NCBI GenBank assembly: GCA_947625025.1
Contig: CANQMQ010000002.1
Location: 1 to 64,000, forward strand
DNA length: 64,000 nt
Reading direction: 5' to 3'
Source of the DNA: an uncultured Clostridia bacterium
Lineage (GTDB): Bacteria > Bacillota > Clostridia > Christensenellales > Borkfalkiaceae
Shown here piece by piece: positions 25,980 through 35,308 of this stretch. The position numbers and the translations under genes were made by a program. How positions within the stretch are numbered: the stretch's first letter is position 1; every line of letters starts with the position of its first letter. Under the pieces are notes generated by a model. That model did no database searches. It was not told the DNA's origin and saw only the letters and a program-made list of their open reading frames with translations.

Positions 25980-26321
25980 ATGGGTCTCATCGAACAGATC
26001 GAAGCCGAGGGCATGAAGGAAAGTGTGCCCCGGTTCAACGTCGGCGATACGGTCAAAGTTGGTTACCGTATCATTGAAGGCGGCAAGGAAAGGATTCAGA
26101 ACTTCGAGGGCGTCGTCATTGCCAAGAAGGGCGGCGGCATCCGCGAATCGTTCACCGTGCGCCGTCTTTCCTTCGGCGTCGGCGTAGAGCGCTGTTTCCC
26201 GCTCCATTCCCCGCGCGTTGCGTATGTGCAGGTGGTAAGAGCAGGCAAGGTGCGCAGGGCGAAGCTGTATTATCTTCGCGGCCGCACGGGCAGAGCTGCC
26301 AAGATCAAGGAAAAGAAGTAA
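25980..26321 (+). CDS. rplS: 50S ribosomal protein L19
   Basis: This 113-residue L19, at the 30S-50S interface, has the typical [31 protein letters not shown], here described in parts: [19 protein letters not shown] and [13 protein letters not shown]. The ATG at 25980 follows TGGAGGTAGAG. It stands alone with its own promoter and terminator; the usual neighbours trmD and rimM are absent here. Confidence 0.97.
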   Translation: MGLIEQIEAEGMKESVPRFNVGDTVKVGYRIIEGGKERIQNFEGVVIAKKGGGIRESFTVRRLSFGVGVERCFPLHSPRVAYVQVVRAGKVRRAKLYYLRGRTGRAAKIKEKK

Positions 26322-26322
26322 A

Positions 26323-26357
26323 AAAAGGGCGCACCGAAAGTCACGGTGCGCCTTTTC
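26323..26357 (+). terminator. Rho-independent terminator of rplS
   Basis: A GC-rich stem GGCGCACCG / CGGTGCGCC with flanking A and T tracts follows directly after the rplS stop. Confidence 0.85.
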
Positions 26358-26412
26358 CTTTGGAAGTTTTTGAGGGTTTTCGGATTTTTTTCGGAAAACC
26401 CTTAAAAATTCG

Positions 26413-26441
26413 TTTACAATTCAAAGCGTTTTGGTTAGAAT
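26413..26441 (+). promoter_or_regulatory. Promoter of the GT-C-like gene
   Basis: TTTACA (26413-26418), 17 nt, TAGAAT (26436-26441). The transcript would start about 27 nt before the ATG at 26475. Confidence 0.6.
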
Positions 26442-26474
26442 AGAGATTAACAGTATAATAGGGAATATAAGCAC

Positions 26475-28538
26475 ATGAAAAGAATCAAACCCCTGAAAAA
26501 GCTGAGCGGCTTCTTCATCGCCGTTCTCACCATCGCCCTCGTCTTTTTGGCAGTGGGCCTCGGCACTCTCGGCTCCACGCAGTCTGTGGGGTCTGCCTAC
26601 GAGCTCGTCTCGGGGTATTCGGGGGAGAGCGCGCCTTACGTCGTATTCCGCCTCTCCAACCTCACCGAGGAGAAGGAGGACGGCACCACCTCCACCACCC
26701 GCCTCCGCCTCACGGGAGTGCAGGTCAACATCGCCGCCATCTACGCCGAAGCGGGCACGAGCGCGTGCCTTCGCGTAGAGCGGAGCGCCAGCCAGAGCGG
26801 GAGCTTCCTCACGGGCTCGGGCCTCGACGGCGTCATTGAAAATTATATTACGCCGGACGACGTCATAGATGAATCGGGGAAGGTAACCACCGATTACCCC
26901 GAACCCGATGCCAAGGATGCGCTCTTCCGCTACGTCTCCCCGTTCACCTTCCCGGCGACGGGTTGGAGCGTCTCGAGCTATCCGTACGTGCGCATCATGC
27001 TCAAGAACAGCCCCAATGTCCTTATCAACGAAGTCGTCTTTATCGGGGAGAAACTCGATAGCAACAGCGAGGGGACGGGGGAATACGCCGTTGTCCCCGC
27101 TACCGTCGTCGAGGCGACGCCCTACGCCAACGAGACGGCGAAGGACGCGCTTGCCCGCGCCGCCGCCCTCTTAGACGCCCAGCCCGAGGAAGTTCCTTCG
27201 GATACGCAGTCTACCTACTTCCGCTATGGGGATGAGGAGCTCTACACCCTCGCCACCATCTCGGAGATGCGCATGGGCAACGTGTACGCCACCGATCAGA
27301 ATGGCAATGCGGTGGACGTCTACCACCTCGACGCCGTCTACGGCGCATTCGGCCATGACATCCTCGCGCTCGGCATCGCCATCTTCGGCATGAGCCCCTT
27401 CGGGCTCCGCTTCTTCCCGATGCTCGCGGCGTTCGGCGTGCTCCTCGTGCTCTCCCGCTTTGCGGTGCGCCTCTTCAGGAGCGAAAAGGCGGGGCTCATA
27501 TTCAGCCTCCTCTATGTGCTCTCGGGTATTCCGCTCGCCCTCGGGCACCTCGGCACCCCGCTCATGTTGGGCATCTTCTTCTTCGTCTGCGCCCTCGACC
27601 TCGTCCACCGCTTCTATGCGAACGGCGTGAAGGCAAAGTTCGTGTACTTTTTGCCGCAGCTGCTTGCAGGGCTCTTCGGGGCGGCGGCCATCTGCGTGAA
27701 CGGCGCCTTCGTGCTCCCCGTAGCGGGCGTCGTCGCCCTCTTCGTGCTCGCCGTACTCCGTATGCAGAAGGCGAAGAAGTATGAACTTGAAAAGATCGCA
27801 AACGGCCCCGCACCCGCACCGCAGGAGGGGAAAGAGGAGACGCCCGAAAAGAGGGCGGGCAGGGTGGTTGCGCAGTACCGCTTCCGCACCTATGCCATTC
27901 CCGCACTGTTTGCGGTAGGGCTCATTTTGGGCACCATGCTCTTTGCACTCGTGGGCATGATCCCCGCCTACTACGCCTATCTCAAATTCTACGATAACCC
28001 CGCCGCCCCCGCGGCAACCGTATTCACCCTCGCATGGCGGGCCTTTGCGGGCGGATTCACGGGCGTCAACCCCTACGGGAGCGGCACCGCATGGCACCCC
28101 TTCTACAAGCTCTTCGAGGGTTCGGGTACGATGTACGCCATCACCGCTATGGCAGTCAACCCCGTCACCATCCTCGCGGGCATCGGCGGCGTCCTCTACG
28201 GCGCCTTCCGCCTCGTTATGCTCCTCATCCACCGCGAACACACCAAGGTGTGGCGGGCGGAGCTCCGCAGGGCAAGTATCCTCCTGTGCGGCTTCGTGCT
28301 CTCCCTGATTGCGGGCGTTGCCGTGAAGAACGGAGGGGCGTTCGTAGCCCTCACCTATCTCTTTGCCTTCCTGCTCGCGGCGGGCAACCTCGGCGCTTCC
28401 TATGAGGGCAAGGCGGCAAAGGCAGTGAAAATCGTTAACATCGTGGGGCTCGTGCTCGCGGCAGTGTGCTGTGCGGCCCTTCTCATCTTCACGCTCTCCA
28501 TTCCGCTTCCCGAAGCGTTCTGGAATTTCCTCTCATAA
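26475..28538 (+). CDS. Multi-pass membrane protein, GT-C / PMT-like glycosyltransferase
   Basis: This 687-residue protein has one N-terminal helix (about 12-35) and an outside beta-rich domain to about residue 285. At least eight membrane helices follow. The segment YHLDAVYGAFGHDIL, FGMSPFGLRFFPML and SRFAVRLF resembles protein-mannosyltransferase / GT39 membrane enzymes, which use polyprenyl-phosphate sugars. A cytoplasmic Glu/Pro/Lys-rich loop lies at about 435-465. Unlike classic GT-C enzymes, the outside domain comes before most helices and the usual Asp-Glu catalytic pair is not obvious, so activity is unproven. It has its own promoter; no glycan-pathway genes adjoin it. Confidence 0.6.
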   Translation: MKRIKPLKKLSGFFIAVLTIALVFLAVGLGTLGSTQSVGSAYELVSGYSGESAPYVVFRLSNLTEEKEDGTTSTTRLRLTGVQVNIAAIYAEAGTSACLRVERSASQSGSFLTGSGLDGVIENYITPDDVIDESGKVTTDYPEPDAKDALFRYVSPFTFPATGWSVSSYPYVRIMLKNSPNVLINEVVFIGEKLDSNSEGTGEYAVVPATVVEATPYANETAKDALARAAALLDAQPEEVPSDTQSTYFRYGDEELYTLATISEMRMGNVYATDQNGNAVDVYHLDAVYGAFGHDILALGIAIFGMSPFGLRFFPMLAAFGVLLVLSRFAVRLFRSEKAGLIFSLLYVLSGIPLALGHLGTPLMLGIFFFVCALDLVHRFYANGVKAKFVYFLPQLLAGLFGAAAICVNGAFVLPVAGVVALFVLAVLRMQKAKKYELEKIANGPAPAPQEGKEETPEKRAGRVVAQYRFRTYAIPALFAVGLILGTMLFALVGMIPAYYAYLKFYDNPAAPAATVFTLAWRAFAGGFTGVNPYGSGTAWHPFYKLFEGSGTMYAITAMAVNPVTILAGIGGVLYGAFRLVMLLIHREHTKVWRAELRRASILLCGFVLSLIAGVAVKNGGAFVALTYLFAFLLAAGNLGASYEGKAAKAVKIVNIVGLVLAAVCCAALLIFTLSIPLPEAFWNFLS

Positions 28539-28566
28539 CTTCCGATAATTTTTAGGGGGCAGACAA

Positions 28567-30090
28567 ATGATAGCCAAGATTATATGTTACGCTCTGAACG
28601 GGTTGGAAGGCGTACCCGTCGAAGTGGAGACGGACGTCAACAAAGGGGTTCCCTCTTACGACATGGTTGGCCTTCCCGATACCGCCGTCAAGGAGAGCAA
28701 GGAGCGGGTACGCTCCGCCCTCAAGAACAGCGGCCTGCTCTTCCCGATGAACCGCATCACGATCAACTTCGCCCCTGCGGACATCAAGAAGGAGGGCGCC
28801 GCCTTCGACCTCGCCGTCGCCGTCTCCCTCCTAAAGGCGAGCGAACAGCTTGTGGGGGCACGGGTTGAGGATACTGTATTCCTCGGCGAACTCGCCTTAA
28901 ACGGCGACCTTCGGCCTGTGGCGGGCATGCTTCCCATCCTCATTTCGGCGAAGGGGAACGGGTTTACCCGCTTCATCATCCCCGAAGGCAATGCGCGGGA
29001 GGCGCGCTTCTTGGGCGGTGCGGAGATCTACCCCGCCCGCAACCTCAGCGCCGTCGTGGCGCACCTTTTGGGCGTTCGGCCCATCGACCCCATCCCGATG
29101 GAGCAGTACCTCCCCCGCAGCGGCAACGATTTCTCTGCGGATATGAAGTTCGTCAAGGGGCAACCCGTAGCGAGGCGCGCCCTCGAAATTGCAGTCGCGG
29201 GCGGGCACAACCTTCTGATGGTCGGCCCTCCCGGGGCAGGAAAGACGATGCTTGCCCGTTGCCTTCCCACCATCATGCCCGATTTGACCTTCTCCGAAGC
29301 CCTTGAGATCACCAAGATCCACTCGGTTGCGGGCATCTTGGGGGAGGAGGGCATCGTCACCGAGCGGCCCTTCCGTACCCCGCACCACACGGCAACCACC
29401 GTCTCCATGTGCGGCGGCGGCAACCGCGTCGTGCACCCCGGGGAGATCTCCTTGGCACACGGCGGCGTCCTCTTTCTGGATGAGCTTCCCGAATACAAGC
29501 GCTCCACCCTGGAGGCGCTACGCCAACCCCTCGAGGACGGGAAAATTACCGTATCCCGTGCGGGAGGCACCTTTACATACCCCGCCCGCTTCATGCTGTG
29601 TGCGAGCATGAACCCCTGCCCGTGCGGCAACTACGGCTCCTCGGAGCGCACCTGCACCTGTACGCCCGCGGAGATCCGCCGCTACCGCAAGAAGATCTCG
29701 GGGCCGCTGCTCGATAGAATCGACTTGCAGGTGGAGGTGGACGACATCGCCTACGACGACCTCACTTCCCAGCAGTACAGCGAGGATTCGGAGAGCGTGA
29801 AGGGGAGGGTAGACGTAGCCCGCCGCATCCAGCGTACCCGCTTTGAGGAGTACGGCATCGTGACCAATGCGGAGATGGGGGAGCGGGAAATTTCCGAATT
29901 CTGCCCGCTCGATAAGAAGTGCGACGACATCCTGCGCGGCGCATTCGAACGGATGCACCTCTCCGCACGGGCGCGGGCGCGTATCATTAAAGTTTCACGT
30001 ACCATTGCCGATCTCGACGGTTCGGAGACCATTGAGCCCAAGCATGTCTATGAGGCGGTCTCCTACCGAATCTATGATACAATAGGCTGA
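28567..30090 (+). CDS. comM: ComM/YifB-type Mg-chelatase-like AAA+ ATPase
   Basis: This 507-residue protein has an N-terminal Lon-protease-like fold (about 1-165), then a MgChl-type AAA+ domain with Walker A GPPGAGKTML and Walker B LFLDELPEY. The cysteine-rich NPCPCGNYGS segment and a C-terminal helical domain follow. In transforming bacteria ComM is a helicase that extends recombination of imported DNA. The next gene is dprA, 2 nt away, in line with a shared DNA-uptake or recombination role. Confidence 0.93.
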   Translation: MIAKIICYALNGLEGVPVEVETDVNKGVPSYDMVGLPDTAVKESKERVRSALKNSGLLFPMNRITINFAPADIKKEGAAFDLAVAVSLLKASEQLVGARVEDTVFLGELALNGDLRPVAGMLPILISAKGNGFTRFIIPEGNAREARFLGGAEIYPARNLSAVVAHLLGVRPIDPIPMEQYLPRSGNDFSADMKFVKGQPVARRALEIAVAGGHNLLMVGPPGAGKTMLARCLPTIMPDLTFSEALEITKIHSVAGILGEEGIVTERPFRTPHHTATTVSMCGGGNRVVHPGEISLAHGGVLFLDELPEYKRSTLEALRQPLEDGKITVSRAGGTFTYPARFMLCASMNPCPCGNYGSSERTCTCTPAEIRRYRKKISGPLLDRIDLQVEVDDIAYDDLTSQQYSEDSESVKGRVDVARRIQRTRFEEYGIVTNAEMGEREISEFCPLDKKCDDILRGAFERMHLSARARARIIKVSRTIADLDGSETIEPKHVYEAVSYRIYDTIG

Positions 30091-30092
30091 GC

Positions 30093-31148
30093 ATGGAATA
30101 TTCTGATGGGGAAAGGGGATATCTTTGGTTGTGCGGGTGTACGGATCACGATTACCGTACCCGTATCTCCCTGCTCCGCGCGGGGGCACCCGAAGATTTT
30201 CTGACGTGTGCGGACGAGCGCTACATCGCACTCGGCGCAAAATTTCCGCCCAAAGAGGAGAGGAAGAGGGAACTTCAGAACTTTTTGGAGAGTCTCGATG
30301 AGGCGGAGATCTTCGCCGTCACCCTCCTCTCGGAGGAGTACCCAGAACCCCTCAAACACATCAATCAGCCGCCCCTCGTATTATACGGAAAGGGGAGAAG
30401 GGAACTTCTATCCCGCCCTAAGTTCTGCATCGTGGGCTCCCGCATCATCCCGCCGTGGGCGGCAAAGCTCGGGAAGGGCATTGCGGAAGAGCTCTCCGCG
30501 CGGTTTGCCATCGTAACGGGGCTTGCGGAGGGGGGAGACCTCGCCGCCATCGAGGGGGCCTTAAGCTCGGGCAACCTCATCTCCGTGCTCCCCTGCGGCC
30601 TGACGGAGTGTTACCCCGCCGCCCATGCCAACCTGAAGGCGCGTATCGCCGAGCAAGGCCTGCTCCTTTCCGAGCTCCTTCCGGGGGAACCTGCAAAGAA
30701 GTATTCCTTCCATGCGCGGAACCGCCTGCTCGCGGGCCTTTCGGAGGGCGTTCTGGTGCTCTCTGCGGCCAAGCGGAGCGGGACGCTCATTACGGCGAGC
30801 TGTGCGCTCGACTTCGGGCGGGACCTCTTCGCCCTTCCGCACAACGTGGGCGCTCTCCAGGGGGAGGGGTGTAACGACCTCATCAAGCGGGGCGCATACC
30901 TCGTGACGGAGGCCTCGGATATCCTCTCGGTGTACGGCTTTACGTCTACAAAGAGACAGAAGATAGAACTCAGTGATGAGGAGCGCGAAGTCGTATTCGT
31001 GCTCCGCGACTATGGGGAGATGCACCTTGCAGAGATCGCATCGCGGCTCCACAGGCCGGTTGCCGTCGTCTCCGCCGTGCTCTCATCCCTCGAAATCAAG
31101 GGCGTTGCCGTGAAGGCAGGTGCCAACCGCTACGCCGTCGTCTTATAA
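30093..31148 (+). CDS. dprA: DNA processing protein DprA/Smf
   Basis: This 351-residue DprA protects incoming single strands and loads RecA. The Rossmann-type core spans about 95-290, with VGSRIIPPWA, GLAEGGDLAA, SVLPCGLTECYPA, NRLLAGLS and RSGTLITASCALDFGRDLF. A C-terminal winged helix (EMHLAEIASRLHRPVAVVSA) ends it. Two usually fixed spots differ: GGDLAA in place of GIDAAAH, and FALPHNVG in place of AVPG. No ribosome binding site is seen; the start lies 2 nt after comM, so translation is coupled. Confidence 0.92.
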   Translation: MEYSDGERGYLWLCGCTDHDYRTRISLLRAGAPEDFLTCADERYIALGAKFPPKEERKRELQNFLESLDEAEIFAVTLLSEEYPEPLKHINQPPLVLYGKGRRELLSRPKFCIVGSRIIPPWAAKLGKGIAEELSARFAIVTGLAEGGDLAAIEGALSSGNLISVLPCGLTECYPAAHANLKARIAEQGLLLSELLPGEPAKKYSFHARNRLLAGLSEGVLVLSAAKRSGTLITASCALDFGRDLFALPHNVGALQGEGCNDLIKRGAYLVTEASDILSVYGFTSTKRQKIELSDEEREVVFVLRDYGEMHLAEIASRLHRPVAVVSAVLSSLEIKGVAVKAGANRYAVVL

Positions 31149-31178
31149 ACCAAGCAACCAAACTATAGTGAGGCAGAA

Positions 31179-33395
31179 ATGGATCTGATCATCGTGGAGT
31201 CACCCTCCAAAGCAAAGACAATCGCAAGGTATCTCAAGGGAAAGTATCGCGTAGACGCCTCAAACGGCCACATCCGCGATCTCCCGCAGAAGAAGCTCGG
31301 CGTCTCCGTAGAGAAGAACTACGAGCCGAGATACGTCACCTCTCCCGGGAAAGAGGAAATCATTCGCCGCCTCACGGAGGAGGCCAAGAAGGCGGATAAG
31401 GTGTACCTCGCAACCGACCCCGACCGCGAAGGCGAGGCTATCTCATGGCACTTGCAGACGGTGTTGGGGCTTCCCGAGGATGGGGAAAACCGCATCGAAT
31501 TCAATGAAATTTCCCCGAAGGCGGTGTATTACGCCCTCGAGCACCCCCGTAAGATCAACTACAACCTCGTAGACGCCCAACAGGCGAGGAGGGTCTTAGA
31601 CCGCCTCGTGGGCTATAAGCTCTCGCCTCTTCTCAATAACAAGATCCAGAACGGGCTCTCCGCAGGGCGGGTGCAATCGGTTGCCCTCCGCCTCGTCGTC
31701 GAGCGGGAGCGTGAGATACAGGCGTTCGTCCCCGAAGAGTATTGGACGATCGCGGCCGAACTTCGGGAAGCGGGTGGAAAGAGCGCTCCCTTCCGCGCCC
31801 TGCTCGAAAAGAGAAAGGGAAAGAAGTTCAAGGTAACAAGCAAGGAAGAGGCGGATGCTGTGCTCGCCGCCCTCAAAGAGGGGAGGTATACGGTTGCGGG
31901 CGTAAAGAAATCGGTTGCCAAATCGCATGCGCCCGCCCCGTTCACGACGAGCACCCTTCAGCAGGATGCCTCCAACAAGCTCGGGCTCTCCGCGCCCGAA
32001 ACCATGCTGATGGCCCAGCACCTCTATGAGGGTATGGACCTCGAGGGGGAGGGGCATGTCGCATTCGTCACCTATATCCGTACCGATTCCACCCGCGTCT
32101 CCGCCGATGCCCAACAGGCCGCACGGCAGTACATTGCGGAGAAGTACGGCAAGGAATACCTGCCCGAAAAACCCAACTACTATGCCTCCAAGAAGGGAGC
32201 GCAGGATGCCCATGAGGCCATCCGCCCCATCGACCTCGAGCGCACCCCCGAATCGGTGAAGAAGCTCTTGGATCGCAAGCATTACAACGTCTACAAGCTC
32301 ATCTACGACCGCTTCATCGCCTCCCAAATGGCGGAAGCGCAGTACGACGTCATGCAAATCGAGATCGAAAACGGCAGTTACGGCTTCAAGGCGAGCGGCC
32401 GTGCGCTCAGATTTGCAGGGTTTACGCGGGTGTATGCCGACTTCCGTAACAATGAGGAGGAGGAAGAGAAGGGGCTCCTGCCCGCCCTCGAGGAGGGGAC
32501 GGGGCTCGAAGAGCAGTCCATCTCCGCAGAACAGAAGTTCACCAAGCCTCCCATCCGCTATACCGATGCCTCCCTCGTCAAGGCCATGGAAGATAAGGGC
32601 ATCGGCCGCCCTTCGACGTATGCCTCCATTATCTCCGTGCTCACGAAGAGAAAGTATGTGGAGAAGGACGGAAAATACATGAAGCCGACCGAAATTGCGT
32701 ACCGTATCACGGACATGCTGGTGCAGTATTTCACCGACGTCATGGATGTGGGCTTCACGGCAGACATGGAGGAGAAGCTCGATGAGATAGAGGACGGCGG
32801 CAAGGATTGGAGGAGCATCATCGCGGCGTTCTATCCGCCCTTCGAAGAGAAGCTCCGCTTTGCCTCCACCGATGGGGATGAGCTCACCGATATCACCTGC
32901 CCCAAGTGCGGGCACCCCATGGTGAGAAAGACGGGCAAGTACGGAAAGTACCTCGCCTGCTCCAACTACCCCGCCTGCTCCAACATCGTGAGTGAGGGGG
33001 AGGCCGAAGTCTCCACCACGCCCTGCCCCAAGTGCGGGGAGATGATGGTCGTCAAGATGGGCCGCTACGGCAAATTCCTCGCCTGCCCCAACTATCCTAC
33101 CTGTAAATCTACCCTTCCCTACGGTACCCCCGAAGAGAAGGAGGAAATTTTTGAGGGCATTTGCCCCGAGTGCGGCAAGCCCACCAAGCGGCTTCGTACC
33201 CGCAAGGGCAAGACGTATTACGGCTGCAGCGGGTATCCCGCCTGCAAGTTCATGAGTTGGGATATCCCCACGGGGGAGAAGTGCCCCAAGTGCCGGGCGG
33301 CGCTCGTGAGGTCCCCCCGCGGCACGGTGAAGTGTTCGGGGAAGGATTGCGATTACCGCATCCCCGCCACCCGCAAACCCAAGGAGAAGAAGTGA
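31179..33395 (+). CDS. topA: DNA topoisomerase I
   Basis: This 738-residue type IA topoisomerase relaxes negative supercoils. It has a TOPRIM domain (DLIIVESPSKAKTI; DPDREGEAISWH), the central gate domains and catalytic Tyr299 in YIRTDSTRVS. The C-terminal tail holds four Cys4-type zinc modules from about residue 570 (CPKCGHPM...CSNYPAC; CPKCGEMM...CPNYPTC; CPECGKPT...CSGYPAC; CPKCRAAL...CSGKDC). Its last codons overlap the GTG start of trmFO. Confidence 0.97.
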   Translation: MDLIIVESPSKAKTIARYLKGKYRVDASNGHIRDLPQKKLGVSVEKNYEPRYVTSPGKEEIIRRLTEEAKKADKVYLATDPDREGEAISWHLQTVLGLPEDGENRIEFNEISPKAVYYALEHPRKINYNLVDAQQARRVLDRLVGYKLSPLLNNKIQNGLSAGRVQSVALRLVVEREREIQAFVPEEYWTIAAELREAGGKSAPFRALLEKRKGKKFKVTSKEEADAVLAALKEGRYTVAGVKKSVAKSHAPAPFTTSTLQQDASNKLGLSAPETMLMAQHLYEGMDLEGEGHVAFVTYIRTDSTRVSADAQQAARQYIAEKYGKEYLPEKPNYYASKKGAQDAHEAIRPIDLERTPESVKKLLDRKHYNVYKLIYDRFIASQMAEAQYDVMQIEIENGSYGFKASGRALRFAGFTRVYADFRNNEEEEEKGLLPALEEGTGLEEQSISAEQKFTKPPIRYTDASLVKAMEDKGIGRPSTYASIISVLTKRKYVEKDGKYMKPTEIAYRITDMLVQYFTDVMDVGFTADMEEKLDEIEDGGKDWRSIIAAFYPPFEEKLRFASTDGDELTDITCPKCGHPMVRKTGKYGKYLACSNYPACSNIVSEGEAEVSTTPCPKCGEMMVVKMGRYGKFLACPNYPTCKSTLPYGTPEEKEEIFEGICPECGKPTKRLRTRKGKTYYGCSGYPACKFMSWDIPTGEKCPKCRAALVRSPRGTVKCSGKDCDYRIPATRKPKEKK

Positions 33396-34675
33396 GCATC
33401 CGCGTCATCGGCGCGGGGCTTGCAGGCTGTGAGGCGGCATACTTTCTCGCAGAGCAGGGCATTGAAGTCGAACTCGTGGATATGAAGCCCCGCCTCACCC
33501 CCGCCCACAAGAGCGAAGATTTCTGCGAACTCGTGTGCTCCAATTCCTTGAAGAGCGACGATGTTTACGGCAACGCCTGCGGCCTTCTGAAGGAAGAGAT
33601 GCGCCGCTTGGGTTCGCTTACGATGGCGGCGGCGGAGGTTGCACGCGTCCCCGCGGGCGGCGCCCTTGCCGTGGATCGGGAGAAGTTCTCCGCCTTTGTC
33701 ACCCAAAAAATCAGAAATCACCCGAAGATCTCCTGCCGTTCGGAGCTCGTTGAGCATCTTCCCGCGCGCGGGATCGTGGCAACGGGGCCCCTCACTTCGG
33801 GCGGCCTCGCTTCGGAGATCGCAAACCTCGGTTCTCTTCACTTCTACGACGCCTCCGCACCCATCATTTCGGCGGAGAGCGTCGATTTTTCGTGTGCATT
33901 CACGCAGGACCGCTACGGCAGGGGCACGGGGGACTATATCAACTGCCCGATGGATAGGGCGCAGTACGAGGCCTTCCTCGATGCCCTGCTTTCGGCGGAG
34001 CGGGTGGTGTTGCACGATTTCGAGAAGGCGGAGATCTTTGAGGGGTGCATGCCCCTCGAAGTGATGGCGGCGCGGGGGAGAGATACCCTCCGCTTCGGGC
34101 CCTTCAAGCCCGTGGGCCTCGCATGGGAGGGCGGGCGGCCGTACGCCGTGCTCCAACTCAGGAAGGAGAATGCGGCGGGCACGAGCTTGGGGCTCGTGGG
34201 CTGCCAGACCAACCTCAAATTCGGGGAACAGAAGCGGGTGTTCTCGATGATCCCCGCCCTAAAGCATGCCGAATTCGAGCGGTACGGCGTCATGCACCGC
34301 AATTCCTACCTCGAGGCGCCCCGCACCCTGAATGAAGATCTCTCCGCAAAGAGCAACCCCGATCTCTTCTTCGCGGGGCAGATCACGGGGGTGGAGGGCT
34401 ACGTCGAAAGTGCGGCCATGGGGCTTCTATGTGGGTATCATGTCCGAAACAGACTGCTCAAAAAGCCTCCCGTCCTCCCGCCCCCCACCACGGTATTGGG
34501 GGCGCTTTGCCGCTACCTCGTCACCCCGAACAAGGATTTTCAGCCCATGAATGCCAACTACGGCATCTTGGAGGGGGGATACGAAGGGGTGCGCGATAAG
34601 AAGGAGCGCAAGCGGCTCATGGGGCTGCGTGCCCTCGAGGCCATAGAAACATTCAGGGCGGAGGCGCTCGGATAA
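33392..34675 (+). CDS. trmFO: tRNA (uracil-54-C5)-methyltransferase TrmFO
   Basis: This 427-residue folate/FAD enzyme makes m5U54 in tRNA of many Gram-positive bacteria. The start is a GTG at 33392 overlapping the topA stop. The FAD fold is RVIGAGLAGCEAAYFLAEQG. Other family marks are ELVCSNSLKSD, NCPMDRAQY, MHRNSYLEAP and FAGQITGVEGYVESAAMGL. The order topA-trmFO matches Bacillus. The usual next gene, codV/xerC, is missing. Confidence 0.96.
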   Translation: MSIRVIGAGLAGCEAAYFLAEQGIEVELVDMKPRLTPAHKSEDFCELVCSNSLKSDDVYGNACGLLKEEMRRLGSLTMAAAEVARVPAGGALAVDREKFSAFVTQKIRNHPKISCRSELVEHLPARGIVATGPLTSGGLASEIANLGSLHFYDASAPIISAESVDFSCAFTQDRYGRGTGDYINCPMDRAQYEAFLDALLSAERVVLHDFEKAEIFEGCMPLEVMAARGRDTLRFGPFKPVGLAWEGGRPYAVLQLRKENAAGTSLGLVGCQTNLKFGEQKRVFSMIPALKHAEFERYGVMHRNSYLEAPRTLNEDLSAKSNPDLFFAGQITGVEGYVESAAMGLLCGYHVRNRLLKKPPVLPPPTTVLGALCRYLVTPNKDFQPMNANYGILEGGYEGVRDKKERKRLMGLRALEAIETFRAEALG

Positions 34676-34684
34676 AAAATTTTC

Positions 34685-34712
34685 AAAAGGGCGTTTGATA
34701 CCGCCCTTTTTC
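34685..34712 (+). terminator. Rho-independent terminator after trmFO
   Basis: AAAAGGGCG / CGCCCTTTT with an 8-nt loop and T-tract. The following 48 nt before hslV carry the short inverted repeat GTTAC-6-GTAAC and a TACAAT-like box near 34735, a possible weak promoter. Confidence 0.75.
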
Positions 34713-34760
34713 GGTTACATTTAAGTAACGGGAATACAATTACCGATAAGGAGTTTACCA

Positions 34761-35294
34761 ATGGAATTTCGCGGAACTACCATTTGTGCCGTCAAGCGGG
34801 GCGGCGTCACGGCGATCGCGGGCGACGGGCAGGTGACGATGGGTGAAAGCGTCGTCTTTAAGAACAATGCCGTAAAAGTGCGCAGGATCTACGGCGGGAA
34901 GGTGATTTTGGGCTTTGCGGGGTCGGTAACCGATGCCTTCTCCCTCTCCGAACGCTTTGAGGGCATGCTGAATAAGTTTGCGGGCAACCTCATGCGCTCG
35001 GCGGTGGAGCTCGCCGATCTCTGGCGCTCGGATAAGATCGGGCGGCGGCTCGACGCCATGCTCATCGCCGCGGATAAGGATACCCTTCTCATCCTTTCGG
35101 GTACGGGGGAAGTCATTGAACCCGATGAGGGGATTTGCGCCATCGGGAGCGGCGGTAACTACGCCCTCGCCGCGGCAAGGGCCCTCATGCAGAACACCGA
35201 ATTCTCCGCAGAAGAGATCGCAAGAAAATCCTTGAAGATCGCAAGCGAAATTTGCGTATACACCAACGACCACATCCTCTGTGAGACGGTCTGA
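34761..35294 (+). CDS. hslV: ATP-dependent protease subunit HslV (ClpQ)
   Basis: This 177-residue N-terminal-nucleophile protease subunit forms the inner double ring of HslUV. After a short propeptide (MEFRG) the mature chain would start at Thr6, followed by TICAV and the AGDGQVTMG motif. Residues [10 protein letters not shown] and [15 protein letters not shown] are typical. It lies 14 nt before hslU. Confidence 0.96.
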   Translation: MEFRGTTICAVKRGGVTAIAGDGQVTMGESVVFKNNAVKVRRIYGGKVILGFAGSVTDAFSLSERFEGMLNKFAGNLMRSAVELADLWRSDKIGRRLDAMLIAADKDTLLILSGTGEVIEPDEGICAIGSGGNYALAAARALMQNTEFSAEEIARKSLKIASEICVYTNDHILCETV

Positions 35295-35308
35295 AGGGAG
35301 GTACCGAG

